From contig JASEVX010000013.1 of NCBI GenBank assembly GCA_031761405.1, positions 48,289,535 through 48,353,534 on the forward strand: a stretch of DNA of 64,000 bases, written 5' to 3'. Below are positions 29,770 to 39,815 of this stretch, piece by piece (position 1 is the stretch's first letter; every line of letters begins with the position of its first letter). Source of the DNA: Serripes groenlandicus. Its lineage: Eukaryota; Mollusca; Bivalvia; Cardiida; Cardiidae. Position numbers and translations under genes: made by a program. The notes beneath the pieces were generated by a model, which ran no database searches, had not been told where the DNA came from, and saw nothing but the letters and a program-made list of their open reading frames with translations.

Positions 29770-30213
29770 TTAACCCTTTTCCACTTACATCAAATCTGCA
29801 GCAGAAGACTTTGAAAACAGTGACAAAAACCTGAAAAATCTCCATAAAAGATAGCTTATTATTTATTGTTAACCCTTTCCCTCATATAGACGCTTTCTGA
29901 CGCCTCTGCAGCAGACGGATTTTTGAAAACATAGTGACAAAAGAAGAAATTGCACAAAATGTGCAATTTCTCCTTTTGCCACAATGTTTTCCACTTTTAG
30001 TCATACGTAGGTTATCCATTCAATTAAAGAGATTTTCTATTTTTTGACAAAATATGTTAAAAGTCGTCTGCTGCAGGAATTGTCGTACGCTGGGAAAGGG
30101 TTAAATAAAGTTGAAAACATTATGGCCATAGGAGAAGTATTGCTCATTATGAAGTTTTCAAAAGTCGTCTGCTGATATTGCGTCAAAATGCGTCTGCAGA
30201 TGGGAAAGGGTAA
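29770..30213 (-). mobile_element. M2 MITE carrying a nested M1
   Basis: The left part TTAACCCTTTTCCACTTACA to ATTTATTG (29868) continues at ATAAAGTTGAAAACATTATG (30105) to GCAGATGGGAAAGGGTAA. Joining the two across one TTAA matches the intact M2 at 57409-57636 (ATTG-TTAA-ATAAAGTTG). Confidence 0.88.
29869..30104 (+). mobile_element. M1 MITE inserted at a TTAA inside M2
   Basis: CAC type. TTAA at 29869-29872 and 30101-30104. The right end reads GTACGCTGGGAAAGGG. It is the clearest case of target-site duplication in the window because the empty site exists at 57504-57507. Confidence 0.93.
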
Positions 30214-30555
30214 GATGTATGTCAGAGCATTTTAGAATATTTTAATCTTTAAAATTCAAATTTCAAATATAATATATTGGTTATTTTTGCTAATTATTAA
30301 TCAAAATGACAAAAGCTAATTAAATCGGAGAAAACAATCTAAATGTAGCCAATAGATTGCATGGATCATATGACAGCTAATTTTAATTTCAACAAAACCA
30401 TCCATTCTGAAATTCAATTCAACTGTTGACTGCATAAAGGATAATATATTTCAACAATTAACATACACAATTGTTTACAAAAGCATCGTATCAGGTTATG
30501 TTCTGTGCATAGTGAAAATACAACCTGAAGTGGGTGCAAGCAAACTGCTTGCTGA

Positions 30556-30785
30556 TTAACCCTTTCCCACATACGACAATTCTGCAGCAGACGACTTTGA
30601 ACGTATTTTGTCAAAAGATAGAAAATCTCCATAATTGAATGGATAACCTATGACAAAAAGTGGAAAACATTGTGGCAAAAGGAGAAATTGCACGTTCTGT
30701 GCAATCTCTTCTTTTGTCACTATGTTTTCAAAAAGCCGTCTGCTGCAGAGTCGTCAGAAAGCGTCTATATGAGGGAAAGGGTTAA
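30556..30785 (-). mobile_element. M1 MITE, full length (CAC type)
   Basis: Left repeat CCCTTTCCCACATA. Hairpin GCACGTTCTGTGC. Right TTAA (30782-30785) is shared with the 105-bp units that follow. Confidence 0.93.
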
Positions 30786-31223
30786 CTCTTTCCCACCTAT
30801 AGACGCATTTTGACCCATCTGCAGCAGATGACTTTTGAAAACATTGTGACAAAAAGAGAAATCGCTCAAAACGAGCAAACTGCTGATTAACTCTTTCCCA
30901 CCTATAAACGCATTTTGACCCATCTGCAGCAGATGACTTTTGAAAACATCAAGACAAAAAGAGAAATCGCTCAAAACGAGCAAACTGCTGATTAACTCTT
31001 TCCCACCTATAGACGCATTTTGACACATCTGCAGCAGACGACTTTGAAAACATAGTGACTTAAACTTGAAAAAATCTCCATAACAGATGGTATTAATTGT
31101 AAAATAAAGTAGAAAACATCGTGGCCAAAGGAGAAATTGCTCATCATGAGCAATTTCAGCTTTGGCCACAACGTTTTCAAAAGTCGTCGGCTGCTAATGC
31201 GTCTGCATGTGTGTAGGTGTTAA
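30782..31223 (-). repeat. tandem half-M2 units (105 bp twice) followed by a fuller M2
   Basis: TTAACTCTTTCCCACCTATA starts at 30782, 30887 and 30992. The first two units stop after CTCAAAACGAGCAAACTGCTGA. The third runs through GAAAACATCGTGGCCAAAGG, hairpin GCTCATCATGAGC and GTCGTCGGCTGCTAATGCG to TTAA at 31220. CAAACTGC...GATTAA also precedes the M1 at 30556, so the repeat is older than that insertion or included it. Confidence 0.85.
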
Positions 31224-31347
31224 AAAATATGTATGGATGAAGGTGCTGAGTGCAGTGCAGTCACAGTGTAGATTTTTTTGTTATATCATAATATATGATT
31301 ACGTAGAGTGAGATTTATTTGAAGACCTTGCCCCCCATGATTTAATG

Positions 31348-31578
31348 AGTTCCCTCATAATATTATAGACGCTTTCTGACGCCTATGCAGCAGACGGCTT
31401 TTTGAAAACATAGTAACAAAAGAAGAAATTGCACAAAACGTGCAATTTCTCCTTTTGTTACAATGCTTTCCACTTTTAGTCAATAGGTTATCCATTCAAT
31501 TATAGAGATTTTCCATTATTTGACAAAATATGTTTAAAGTCGTCTGCTGCAGAATTGTCGTATGAGGGAAAGGGTTAA
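31348..31578 (+). mobile_element. M1 MITE, left end decayed (CAC type)
   Basis: GAGTTCCCTCATA, then an ATATT insertion and ATAGACGC. Hairpin GCACAAAACGTGC. Right end and TTAA intact. Confidence 0.92.
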
Positions 31579-31790
31579 CGAGTTCCCACATGCAAGCTGA
31601 ACAGTCATTTTAACACTTCTACAGCAGACATTGTGACTAAACGAAAATGTCTTCATAGTGAGCAATTTCTGCTTTTGTCACAAAGTTTGAATACAGTGTG
31701 TTAAAAAAATATCATGACATTTACTTGAGATGTTCCACATTTTTGCCTAGAAGTTTTTGTGGCGATTGGTTTGACAATTGCCACAATGCT
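31575..31790 (+). mobile_element. M2 MITE, diverged, sharing a TTAA
   Basis: TTAACGAGTTCCCACATGCA, CTTCTACAGCAGACATTGTG and GAGCAATTTCTGCTTTTGTC. The right half is blurred. Confidence 0.55.
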
Positions 31791-32281
31791 AACAGAAACA
31801 ACAACAATGAAAACATTTACATTGTCAGTTTTTAACAGCCCGTTGACTTTGTATTCTTTACTGTAAACCAATTAACCTACATCCGTTAAACCGCCAAATA
31901 TATAGTTCCATCAGTGATGCAGACACGATTAATAATAATCATGTCAGTGCTACTTTGGTACCGGATTGATACTAAGATTTGAGATTTATTGAGATAATAT
32001 CTACAAAGAGTTAAATTTCCATGCTTGGGCAGATAATAAATATCATTGCGCGTTCTATCTGCCATGCAAAGTACTCTCAAAACACCTTGCCAAAATGGAA
32101 ATTCCAAAAGGTTCTATAAATAGCTTGCAAGAATGGTTATCGATTGTTCTTAAATCTCAATATTATAAATGCTTTATTTTGTAGATATTGCAATATATGA
32201 AAGCATCTAGATGATAAGACTTGTTTACAAAGGTTTAAAGGACTCGAAGTCATGCAGTGTACAAGTTAGACACGTCTATGT
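31791..32281. other. unassigned sequence
   Basis: Contains a 73-codon minus frame at 31886-32107 without a recognisable domain. No repeat family is seen. Confidence 0.4.
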
Positions 32282-32295
32282 TCTAGCGTCAATTA

Positions 32296-32564
32296 ACCTG
32301 GCCGGGTAGCTCAATTGGTAGCGTATCTGACTCGTGATCTGGAGGTCACGGGTTCGATACCCGGTTGCGGCGACATTCTTTCGGGCGATGTTTTCCATTG
32401 CCTCTCACCTCTGATCTATGTGAGAAAGTAGTCAGTGGCTTCGAAAGAATGTTGTGTAAGTACTGGTGTGGGAAAGCCAGGAAAACATGGGTAGGTGCAC
32501 TCAGACCGCCGTGATATGACCAAAGCTGTTGAAAGCGGCGTTAAACTCCAAACAAACGAACAAA
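32296..32564 (+). mobile_element. complete SINE with 14-bp target duplication
   Basis: TCTAGCGTCAATTA at 32282-32295 recurs at 32565-32578. Between them lies the same SINE as 14998-15265, differing by a few bases (CTGACTCGTG here, GCACTCAGACCGCC in the body). The long, perfect duplication and near identity argue for recent insertion. Confidence 0.93.
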
Positions 32565-32619
32565 TCTAGCGTCAATTAGCAATCAATGGTGAAAGTGTAG
32601 CCGAATTGAGTTGGAGATC

Positions 32620-32765
32620 GAGCATTATTGTATATGCCTATATATAATATTGAAAATCACAAGGCCTACACCGAGATACTGCTTGTTACTTTGCAGGATT
32701 TTCTACACGATCCCCACTACTCTGTCTTCGGCGCTTTGATTTATGGTGTTGTTTGTCAGACAGGG
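32620..32765 (+). other. open stretch of uncertain status
   Basis: After TTACTTTGCAG (acceptor-like) the frame reads DFLHDPHYSVFGALIYGVVC, then QTG. It continues into the M2 remnant at 32773, and a good donor is lacking. It may be a short exon or chance. Confidence 0.2.
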
Positions 32766-32772
32766 TTAAGGA

Positions 32773-32882
32773 TTAACCCTTTCCTTCATAAGCAATTTCC
32801 CGTTTTTGCCGCTACGTTGTCAACAGTTGTCTGCTGCTGCAGAGTCAACTCAGAAAGCGAAAGCATGTGGAAAAAGGCTAAG
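32773..32882 (-). mobile_element. M2/M1-like fragment, heavily deleted
   Basis: TTAACCCTTTCCTTCATAAGC at left and AGTTGTCTGCTGCTGCAGAG with GCATGTGGAAAAAGGC at right. The middle is missing. Confidence 0.6.
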
Positions 32883-33057
32883 TGGAATGAATGATTGTCA
32901 ATGTGCAAAATGAAGAATATTCTTGTCATGATATATGATCCAATAATAGATTTATGTCCCCTTCAAATGTTTAATTATCAAATCATGATCTGAAGATATT
33001 TATCAATATATAATAATTATGTTAAAATTATTCTAATGAAATGGAATGGCAAATTAA

Positions 33058-33288
33058 TTAACCCTTTCCCACATACGACAATTCTGCAGCAGACGACTTT
33101 GAACGTATTTTGTCAAAAAGATAGAAAATCTCCATAATTGAATGGATAACCTATGACAAAAAGTGGAAAATATTGTGGCAAAAGGAGAAATTGCACGTTT
33201 TGTGCAATTTCTTCTTTTGTCACTACGTTTTCAAAAAGCTGTCTGCTGCAGAGGCGTCAGAAAGCGTCTATATGAGGGAAAGGGTTAA
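33058..33288 (-). mobile_element. M1 MITE, full length (CAC type)
   Basis: Left CCCTTTCCCACATA. Hairpin GCACGTTTTGTGC. Right TTAA (33285-33288) is also the left TTAA of an M2. Confidence 0.93.
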
Positions 33289-33518
33289 CCCTCTGTTCCC
33301 ACATTCAAAAAATCTAAAGCAGAGTAACTTCGGAGAAAAAAACACCTTGGCAAATGAGAACGAAAATCTCTATATATATATAAATGAAATTGTAACAAAG
33401 TTGCATGAAAACATTGTGGTAATACGAGAAATTGCTCATAACAAACAATTTCTCTTTTTGGCACAATGTTGTCGTAAGTCGTCTGCTGCAGTTGCATCTT
33501 CATGTGCGAAAGGGTTAA
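33285..33518 (-). mobile_element. M2 MITE
   Basis: TTAACCCTCTGTTCCCACAT, GAAAATCTCTATATATATA, GAAAACATTGTGGTAATACG, GTCGTCTGCTGCAGTTGCAT and ATGTGCGAAAGGGTTAA. Confidence 0.82.
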
Positions 33519-33544
33519 ACCATTTACGTATTAAGTAACAGTAA

Positions 33545-33735
33545 TATTGGTCCATCTATCAAGAGACTTAAGCCAGTCAGTCGATACAATGCTTGACCTG
33601 AAACCAAGGAGGGCAGCCATTTCTTTTATTTTTTGTGTGACCCAGCCAGGGATCGAACCCACGACCTCCTGCTCCAATGGCAAATGCTGTTTCACGTACT
33701 GGACCACTGAGGATGTCTATCAGAAGAAAGTAATA
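33545..33735 (-). mobile_element. SINE head and body, diverged
   Basis: On the minus strand, CCTCAGTGGTCCAGTACG (A-box side) and GGTCGTGGGTTCGATCCC (B box) frame a tRNA-like head ending TGGCTGGGTCACA. It is followed by the block shared with 24203-24400. The open plus frame across it is antisense SINE. Confidence 0.65.
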
Positions 33736-33867
33736 ACATTATCAAGCCAGGGCAAAATGGCACATAGATTTCTACTAAATTTTAATTATTCGTCTTTTTC
33801 CCTGACATTCGTTTGTTATTCAAGTCTGGAAAAACTCTCTAAAGGAAAGTGAAGTAAATGGATATAA

Positions 33868-33960
33868 CCTTGAAAACATTGTGACAAAAGGTGAAATTGC
33901 TCATTCTAACTTCTGCTGCAGAGGCATCAGACAGTGTCTTCTGTATGTGGGAAAGGGTTA
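33868..33960 (-). mobile_element. M2 right-half fragment
   Basis: CTTGAAAACATTGTGACAAAAGG, CTTCTGCTGCAGAGGCATCAG and GTATGTGGGAAAGGGTTAA. Confidence 0.7.
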
Positions 33961-33971
33961 AGGAAATCAGG

Positions 33972-34192
33972 TTAACCCTTTCCCTCATACGACAATTCTG
34001 AAGCAGACGATTTTTGTAAAAAAATGGAAATTCTCTATAATTGAATGGCTAACCTATGACTAAAAGTGGAAAACATTGTGGCAAAAGAAGAAATTGCTTG
34101 TTTTGAGCAATTTCTTTGTTTTGTCACTATATTTTCAAAAAGCTGTCTGCTGCAGAGGCGTAAAAAAACGTCTATATGAGGGAAAGGGTTAA
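33972..34192 (-). mobile_element. M1 MITE, small deletion
   Basis: CTC type. The stretch CTTTGAACATATTTTG is shortened (GACGATTTTTGTAAAAA). TTAA at both ends. Confidence 0.92.
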
Positions 34193-34211
34193 ATCATAAA
34201 ATTGTAAACAA

Positions 34212-34275
34212 TGGCCGCCGTGATATAACTGAGAAATTGTTAAAAACGGCGTTAAACCACAATCAATCAATCTAT
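34212..34275 (+). mobile_element. SINE tail only
   Basis: GGCCGCCGTGATATAACTGA, GTTAAAAACGGCGTTAAACC and AATCAATCAATC. Confidence 0.75.
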
Positions 34276-34289
34276 TCAATTGTTTTTCT

Positions 34290-34376
34290 TTCAATTAAAG
34301 GAATTTTTCTGTGCTATTGCTTAGAAATTTTCAAAGTTGTCTGCTGCAGATTTGTTGTATGTGGGAAAGGGTTGAA
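34290..34376 (+). mobile_element. M2 right-end fragment
   Basis: TTTTCAAAGTTGTCTGCTGC, AGATTTGTTGTATGTGGG and AAAGGGTT. Confidence 0.65.
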
Positions 34377-34379
34377 TAC

Positions 34380-34840
34380 TTTTCTATTTACAGATGCAGC
34401 AGAACGACTTGAAAATAATATGGCAAAAGGATAAATTGCACTTAATGTCAGAGCGCCTGAGTTTTCCTTGTACTGCCTCAATGTTTTCAAACTCTACTCA
34501 ATAATCATACTATTATTAACCCTTTCCCTCATTTAGACGCTTTCTGACGCCTCTGCAGCAGACGGCTTTTTGAAAACATAGTGACAAAAGAAGAAATTGC
34601 ACAAAATGTGCAATTTCTCCTTTTGCCACAATGTTTTCCTCTTTTTTTCATAGGTTATCCATTTAATTATTGAGATTCTCTATTTGTTGACAAAATACGT
34701 TCAAAGTCGTCTGCTACATAATTGTCGTATGAGGGAAAGGGTTAATAATTAAACCCTCGTTTATGGAGATATTTCACATTTTTGCCAATATGTATTCGAA
34801 ACCGTCTACTGCAGAATTGTTGTATGTGGGAAAGGGTTAA
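34380..34840 (+). mobile_element. M2 MITE carrying a nested M1
   Basis: GATGCAGCAGAACGACTTGAAA to ATAATCATACTATTA continues after the inner element at TAATTAAACCCTCGTTTATGG, through GTCTACTGCAGAATTG to TATGTGGGAAAGGGTTAA. The left end is decayed. Confidence 0.7.
34516..34745 (+). mobile_element. M1 MITE inside M2 (CAC type)
   Basis: TTAA 34516-34519 and 34742-34745. Hairpin GCACAAAATGTGC. The inner right motif has decayed to GTCTGCTACATAA. Confidence 0.92.
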
Positions 34841-34900
34841 GCCAAGATGTTCTTGAAGTCGTCTACTGTAGCTTTGTCATATATGTGGGAATTTGTTAAG
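34841..34900 (+). mobile_element. repeated M2 right end
   Basis: CCAAGATGTTCTTGAAGTCG, TCTACTGTAGCTTTGTC and GTGGGAATTTGTTAA repeat the preceding right end without a left half. Confidence 0.55.
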
Positions 34901-35250
34901 GGTTTTTTATAAGGGAATAATCAGGACTTATTCAAATTGTAAAAGATTTCCCCCTCTATAATTTACCATCGAAAATCTTAAATTACTGCTTTTCAAAGCC
35001 TCTGTTTACTCAGACGATTATAGCCGGTTAAACCTTAGAAGTGTCCGTAGGATGTAAATCTCTATTGATTCGGGATTTTCTCACTGGTTTCATTTTTTTT
35101 TTTTGCCTCCCTGTCGAAAAAAATCCTTAATCCGAATTAACTGAGATTGTATCCATGTTCCCCGTCCTTGAAGATCATAATAGATCTTGGCGTAATTTAT
35201 CTCTCGAATTTCAACTTTGTCACAGTGAAAGTTTGCACAGCTGCTAGACA
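34901..35250. other. unassigned sequence
   Basis: No element recognised. Short less AT-rich phrases near 35030-35230 and no frame of note. Confidence 0.4.
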
Positions 35251-36720
35251 CCCCTGTGAAATGAATAATTACTGTTCATGAACAGTTCTTGTATAATTCA
35301 TGCAAAGTTCAGGTACCTGGTTCATGAACAGTTCATGGGATGTATATGAAGATAAAATGGCACACATTCTTAAAAAGTTCTTAAATATGTAGTTCTTGAA
35401 CAGGTCATGAACAGTTCATGACACATTCAGGAAACATTGTCATTAAAAAGTTCATGAATTGTTCAAGAACTGAAAATTCATGAAATATTCTTGATTTTCT
35501 TTTTAAACATGAACTGTTCAAGAACTTTTTCCAGTGCAAATTCATTGTGCCATTTTCTCTTCATGGATTGTTCATGAACGGTTCAAGAACTATCGCTCAT
35601 GAACAGTTCTAGAACTACAGTTCATGAACAGTTCAAGAACTACTGTTCATGAACAGTTCATGAAAAGTGCATGTTCAATTGGTTGGTAACCAGTGTATGA
35701 AATAGTCTGGGTGGACCTAAGAACCAGATTTTGTACAGAAGAAAATACAGAAAGCCTGTGCAGATTATGTACAGAAAATATTCTGGTTCATTGAAACATA
35801 GTTGAACCAGAATTCAATAAAAATATTTTTTATATGAAGACAATTGGCTTCTTTCACATGTGGCAATGTGATACTTAAATAAATCACCAATATAAACTTA
35901 TTGTTTATGACATAGCATAATACAATTTGCTAATTTAATAAACAATGTAACATTTAAGACATTTACCAAATGTGCCCATCAAGTTGTTCATAAGAAATTA
36001 CAAAAAACTTCTCTGTGCCTTTGAAACACAACATATTTCTCCCACCAAAAAACGTAAAGGAAGTAGTAAACATTACTAACTTCTTTTTGAAGAGTTCCTG
36101 TGTTTTATGCTTGAGTTAACTCCCTTGGTATATTTCAAATTCAAGTTCAGTTCCAGTGGTATTTTTGGTTATTCTACTGGTATTCCAGTAACATAGCAGG
36201 TAACAATGAAATTTCACTGGAATTGCATTAATGTTTTTCACTAGGGCCTTTACTTTTGACAAGAAGATTTCAAAAGTTTTCACTATAATACATTTATAAG
36301 AACTTCTTTGGTTCTAGAAGTGTTCTAGAAGTGTTCTAGAAGTGATCTATAAATGTTCTTATTTCTCTATTCAGAATGGTAGTTTAAGAGATTCACACTG
36401 AGTTAAAAAGTCATTGTAATTTAATTAAATATCATTTTAAAATCAGTGATATATTTATATTAAACTTACTATTCAAGAACAGAATAAGAACTTATAGGGT
36501 TCATTAAAAGTACTTGAATTACACTTGACAGATGTTTATGAACTTGTTAAGAATTTGCCATGTTCTTCTTCAGTTCTTGAACAGTTCACGAACAAGTTGG
36601 TCTTACTGTTCATGAACTAAAGTTCTTGAACTGTGATTAAGAACTATTTAATGTCAGTTCATGAACAGTTCATAAGTGGCATGAAAAGTTCATAATTTCA
36701 AGAACAACATTTCACAGGGG
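35251..36720. mobile_element. 1.47-kb foldback element made of TTCNNGAA palindromes
   Basis: CCCCTGTGAAATG (35251-35263) is inverted at 36708-36720. The interior carries many GTTCATGAAC, GTTCTTGAAC and GTTCAAGAAC decamers, densest at 35270-35665 and 36540-36715. TTCTAGAA occurs three times at exactly 11-bp spacing (36312, 36323, 36334). Between the dense ends lies AT-rich sequence without coding. No target duplication or known superfamily is evident. Confidence 0.65.
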
Positions 36721-36773
36721 CAGCTTGAGAAACGATTATAGCATCCGAAAAACGGGCATTTCTTGGTTATTTA

Positions 36774-37190
36774 ACCCTTTCCACCTTGCAGATTTATTTT
36801 CCGCAGATGACTTAAAAAGTATTGTGGCTTATGAGCAATTTTCTCCTTTTGTGTCACACAATGTTTTTCGCCTCGACCATTTAACCCTCTCCCTCATACG
36901 ACAATTCTGCAGCAGACGACTTTGAACGTATTTTGTCAAAACATAGAAAATCTCCATAATTGAATGGATAACCTATGACTAAAAGTGGAAAACATTGTGG
37001 CAAAAGGAGAAATTGCACGTTTTGTGCAATTTCTTCTTTTGTCACTATGTTTTCAAAAAGCTGTCTGCTGCAGAGGCGTCAGAAAGGGTCTAATAGGTTA
37101 ATAGTTATGTTTTCATTTATAGAGATTTTTCATGTTTTTTGCCCAGATGAACTCTGCTGCGGATTTGTTGTATGTGGGAAAGGGTGAAGT
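36774..37190 (+). mobile_element. M2 MITE carrying a nested M1
   Basis: Left TTAACCCTTTCCACCTTGCA to TTTTTCGCCTCGACCAT. The right part TAGTTATGTTTTCATTTATAG to TATGTGGGAAAGGGTG resumes after the inner element. The junction lies in the same part of M2 as the one at 34516. Confidence 0.75.
36881..37101 (-). mobile_element. M1 MITE inside M2 (CAC type)
   Basis: TTAACCCTCTCCCTCATACG at left. The right terminal repeat has been shortened to AGGGTCTAATAGGTTAA. Confidence 0.9.
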
Positions 37191-37319
37191 TGGCTCGTCT
37201 TAGACTCCCTATAAAGCAAGACCAGATGAATTATCCATGTACATGTAATTTTATTTTCAAATTCAAGATTTTGTATCATTTGACAATATTATAATCCTGT
37301 TCATTTGGTATATATATTA

Positions 37320-37419
37320 ATGCTTTCCCTCACACTGACACTTTCTAACATCTTTTGAAAGCATTGGGGCAACAGCATTGGTCTGCTGCAGATTTCATTT
37401 ATATGTGGGAAAGGGTTAA
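37320..37419 (+). mobile_element. M2 MITE, hairpin deleted
   Basis: GCTTTCCCTCACACTGACACT at left. GGTCTGCTGCAGATTTC and TATGTGGGAAAGGGTTAA at right. Confidence 0.65.
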
Positions 37420-37609
37420 ATGCCCTTTTAAAGCTATGTTTCATTTTCAAGTATCATTCATGCAGGGAAGCTTCTTGTTGTGACAGACAAATTAGTTCTA
37501 CCACTAGCTATACACATGGGCAATTTTATCATGAAATTTATTTCAAAAATTTCTGAAGGGATAACTGTGACTTTCATGACTGACCACGCATTTATATGAG
37601 TTGCAAACA

Positions 37610-37715
37610 AATTTATACCTTTCCCACCAAACACAATTCTGCAGCATACACCTTTGAACATTGTAGAATAAAGTTTAAATTAATTATGCCAAAAGGAGAA
37701 AATACTCATTGACTT
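37610..37715 (-). mobile_element. M2 left-part fragment
   Basis: ACCTTTCCCACCAAACACAA, TTCTGCAGCATACACCTTTG and CCAAAAGGAGAAAATACTC. Confidence 0.55.
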
Positions 37716-37754
37716 TTGATGCATCTGTTTTTGATTCATGTTTTTTTTTAACAA

Positions 37755-37980
37755 TGTGTTGGTTTCCTGATTTTCTCTCACCAGTCTTCTTCACACAACG
37801 GGCTGCTTTTCCACATATACTGTAAGCCCATGGGTGGAAGACGAATGATGCTTCTTATATCATTGAATTTTGTCAAAGGTCAGAAAGAATGTTGGTCAAG
37901 CTGGGGTTCAAACTCACAACTTAAATGCATTGCCAGCCTGCGTATAGCGTAACCAACTGTGAGGTACTGCATGGGGCTCT
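37755..37980 (-). mobile_element. SINE, 3' tail missing
   Basis: Matches the 27106-27394 SINE: TTTCCTGATTTTCTCTCACC, CATGGGTGGAAGACGAATGA and TTGTCAAAGGTCAGAAAGAA, then the head with GGGGTTCAAACTCACAAC (B box in reverse). Confidence 0.7.
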
Positions 37981-38030
37981 GTAGTATTTAATGTAAATAA
38001 ATTTTGTTTTCAATTCTTTAGTGCTTTTTT

Positions 38031-39610
38031 AGATCACCTAGAGCCGAAGGCTCAAGGTGAGCTATTCTGATCACTTTTTGTCCGTCGTCCGTCGTCCGTC
38101 CGTCCGTCCGGCGTTAACTTTTAGCTTTAAACATCATCTCCTCCCAAACTCCAAGGACAATTTCCGTGAAACATCACAGGACTGTTCCTCTGGTTGGCCT
38201 CTTTCAAAGTTGTTCAAAGATTTAAATTCCATTGAGAACTTTGGTTGCTGCGGCATCAGAAAGGGGGCAAAATGTCCAAACTTTAAAAATCTTCTCCTCC
38301 GAATCTGCCTGTCAGATTCAAATATAATTTGGTAGAAATGTTCCTTGGGTGACCCTCTATAAAAATTGTTCAAGCCATACTGATTGGTCGAAAAACATGG
38401 CAGTCAGGCGGCATCAGAAAAGGGGCAAAATGACAAAATTTGAAAATTCCATTTTTATGAAAGTGCTTGTCTGATTTTAAGAAAATATAATACGAATCTT
38501 ACTTTAATGATCCTCTATTTAATTTGTTTAAGCCGTTTTGATGGGTTACACAATCATAGCAACCAGGCGTCATCACAAAAGGGGTAAATTAAACTTGTAG
38601 CTACAAATAACGATCAACTCCTACCATTTCAATAGACCAATTTCCACAAAACATCACAGGAATGTTCCTTTGGTGGTCCTCTTTCAAATTTGTTCAAAGA
38701 ATAAAATTCCATTGAGAACTTTGGTTGCTGCGGCATCAGAAAGGGGACAAAATGTCCAAACTTTAAAAATCTTCTCCTCCGAATCTGCCTGTCAGATTCA
38801 AATATAATTTGGTAGAAATGTTCCTTGGGTGACCCTCTATAAAAATTGTTCAAGCCATACTGATTGGTCGAAAAACATGGCAGTCAGGCGGCATCAGAAA
38901 AGGGGCAAAATTACAAAATTTGAAAATTCCATTTTTATGAAAGTGTTTGTCTGATTTTAAGAAAATATAATACGAATCTTACTGTTATGATTCTCTATTT
39001 AATTTGTTTAAGCCGTTTTGATTGGTTACACAATCATATCAACCAGGCGTCATCACAAAAAGGGTAAATTGAACTTTTAGCTACAAGTGACAACCAACTC
39101 CTACCATTCCAATAGACCAATTTCCACAAAACATCACAAGAATGTTCCTTTGGTGGTCCTCTTTCAAAATTGTTCAAAGATTTAAATTCCATTGAGAACT
39201 TTGGTTGCTGCGGCATCAGAGAGTGAGAAAAAATACCCAAATTTTAAAATCCTTTTCCTCCATAATCTACTTGTGCGATTGCAAGATAATTTGGTAGAAA
39301 TGTTTCTTAAGTGACCCTCTAAATAAACTGTTGAAGCCATATTGATTTGGTTGAAAAACAGGGCAGCAAGGCGGCATCAGGAAAGGTGCAAAATGACAAA
39401 AACTTTATAATTCCATTCTTATTAAAGTTCTTGTTAGATTTCAAGATATAAATGGCCTTTACTGAAAAGATGTTTCTTGAGAAGTGTCCACTCCTTTCAG
39501 TTTCATTTGCACTCCCTGATAAAATTTTCCAGATATTTGCAGTTAAATATTTGCTACTAATTTACTATCAATTAGGTGATCGATTTAGGGCCATCTTGGC
39601 CCTCTTGTTT
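38031..39610 (+). mobile_element. Helentron/HINE-like element with three 475-bp units
   Basis: 5' GATCACCTA with hairpin GAGCCGAAGGCTC, then a GTCCGT microsatellite. Units starting at the TTTTAGCT/TTGTAGCT phrase near 38114, 38590 and 39068 contain GGTTGCTGCGGCATCAGAAA. 3' TAGGTGATC inverts the 5' end, followed by hairpin GGGCCATCTTGGCCC and TCTTGTTT. Antisense frames of 68-79 codons recur once per unit and are by-products. Confidence 0.72.
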
Positions 39611-39815
39611 AAATAACAAAACATAAATTAAACCACTACATTTACTTATGCCATGACTCAGTCTAAATGTCATATGGTTGAAAGACAACAATATGGCCTA
39701 TGGCTATAACAACGACTATGCATTTAGGGAAATCTTTCTTTATTGAGTTATTCATATAGATACCTTGACAGGTAGTCTGCTCAGCTATCACACTTGTTGG
39801 CCTTGGATTGCGATA

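Noticed and set aside
33173..33538. Many open frames of 60-120 codons with the same peptides (for example KEKLHVLCNFFFCHYVFK or KRRNCTKRAISPF)
   Set aside because: They are translations of M1 and M2 copies in six frames and recur wherever a MITE lies. No selection for coding is visible, and many end at MITE boundaries.
35251..36720. hAT-type MITE or heat-shock enhancer
   Set aside because: The inverted ends contain CAGGGG only in the outward direction, and no 8-bp duplication is seen. Canonical heat-shock elements need three alternating half-sites spaced by 2 bp, whereas here dimers are mostly separated by 3 bp. Kept as unclassified.
38057..39240. Repeated 68-92-codon frames in both directions
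   Set aside because: They recur once per 475-bp unit of a Helentron-like element and have no domain.
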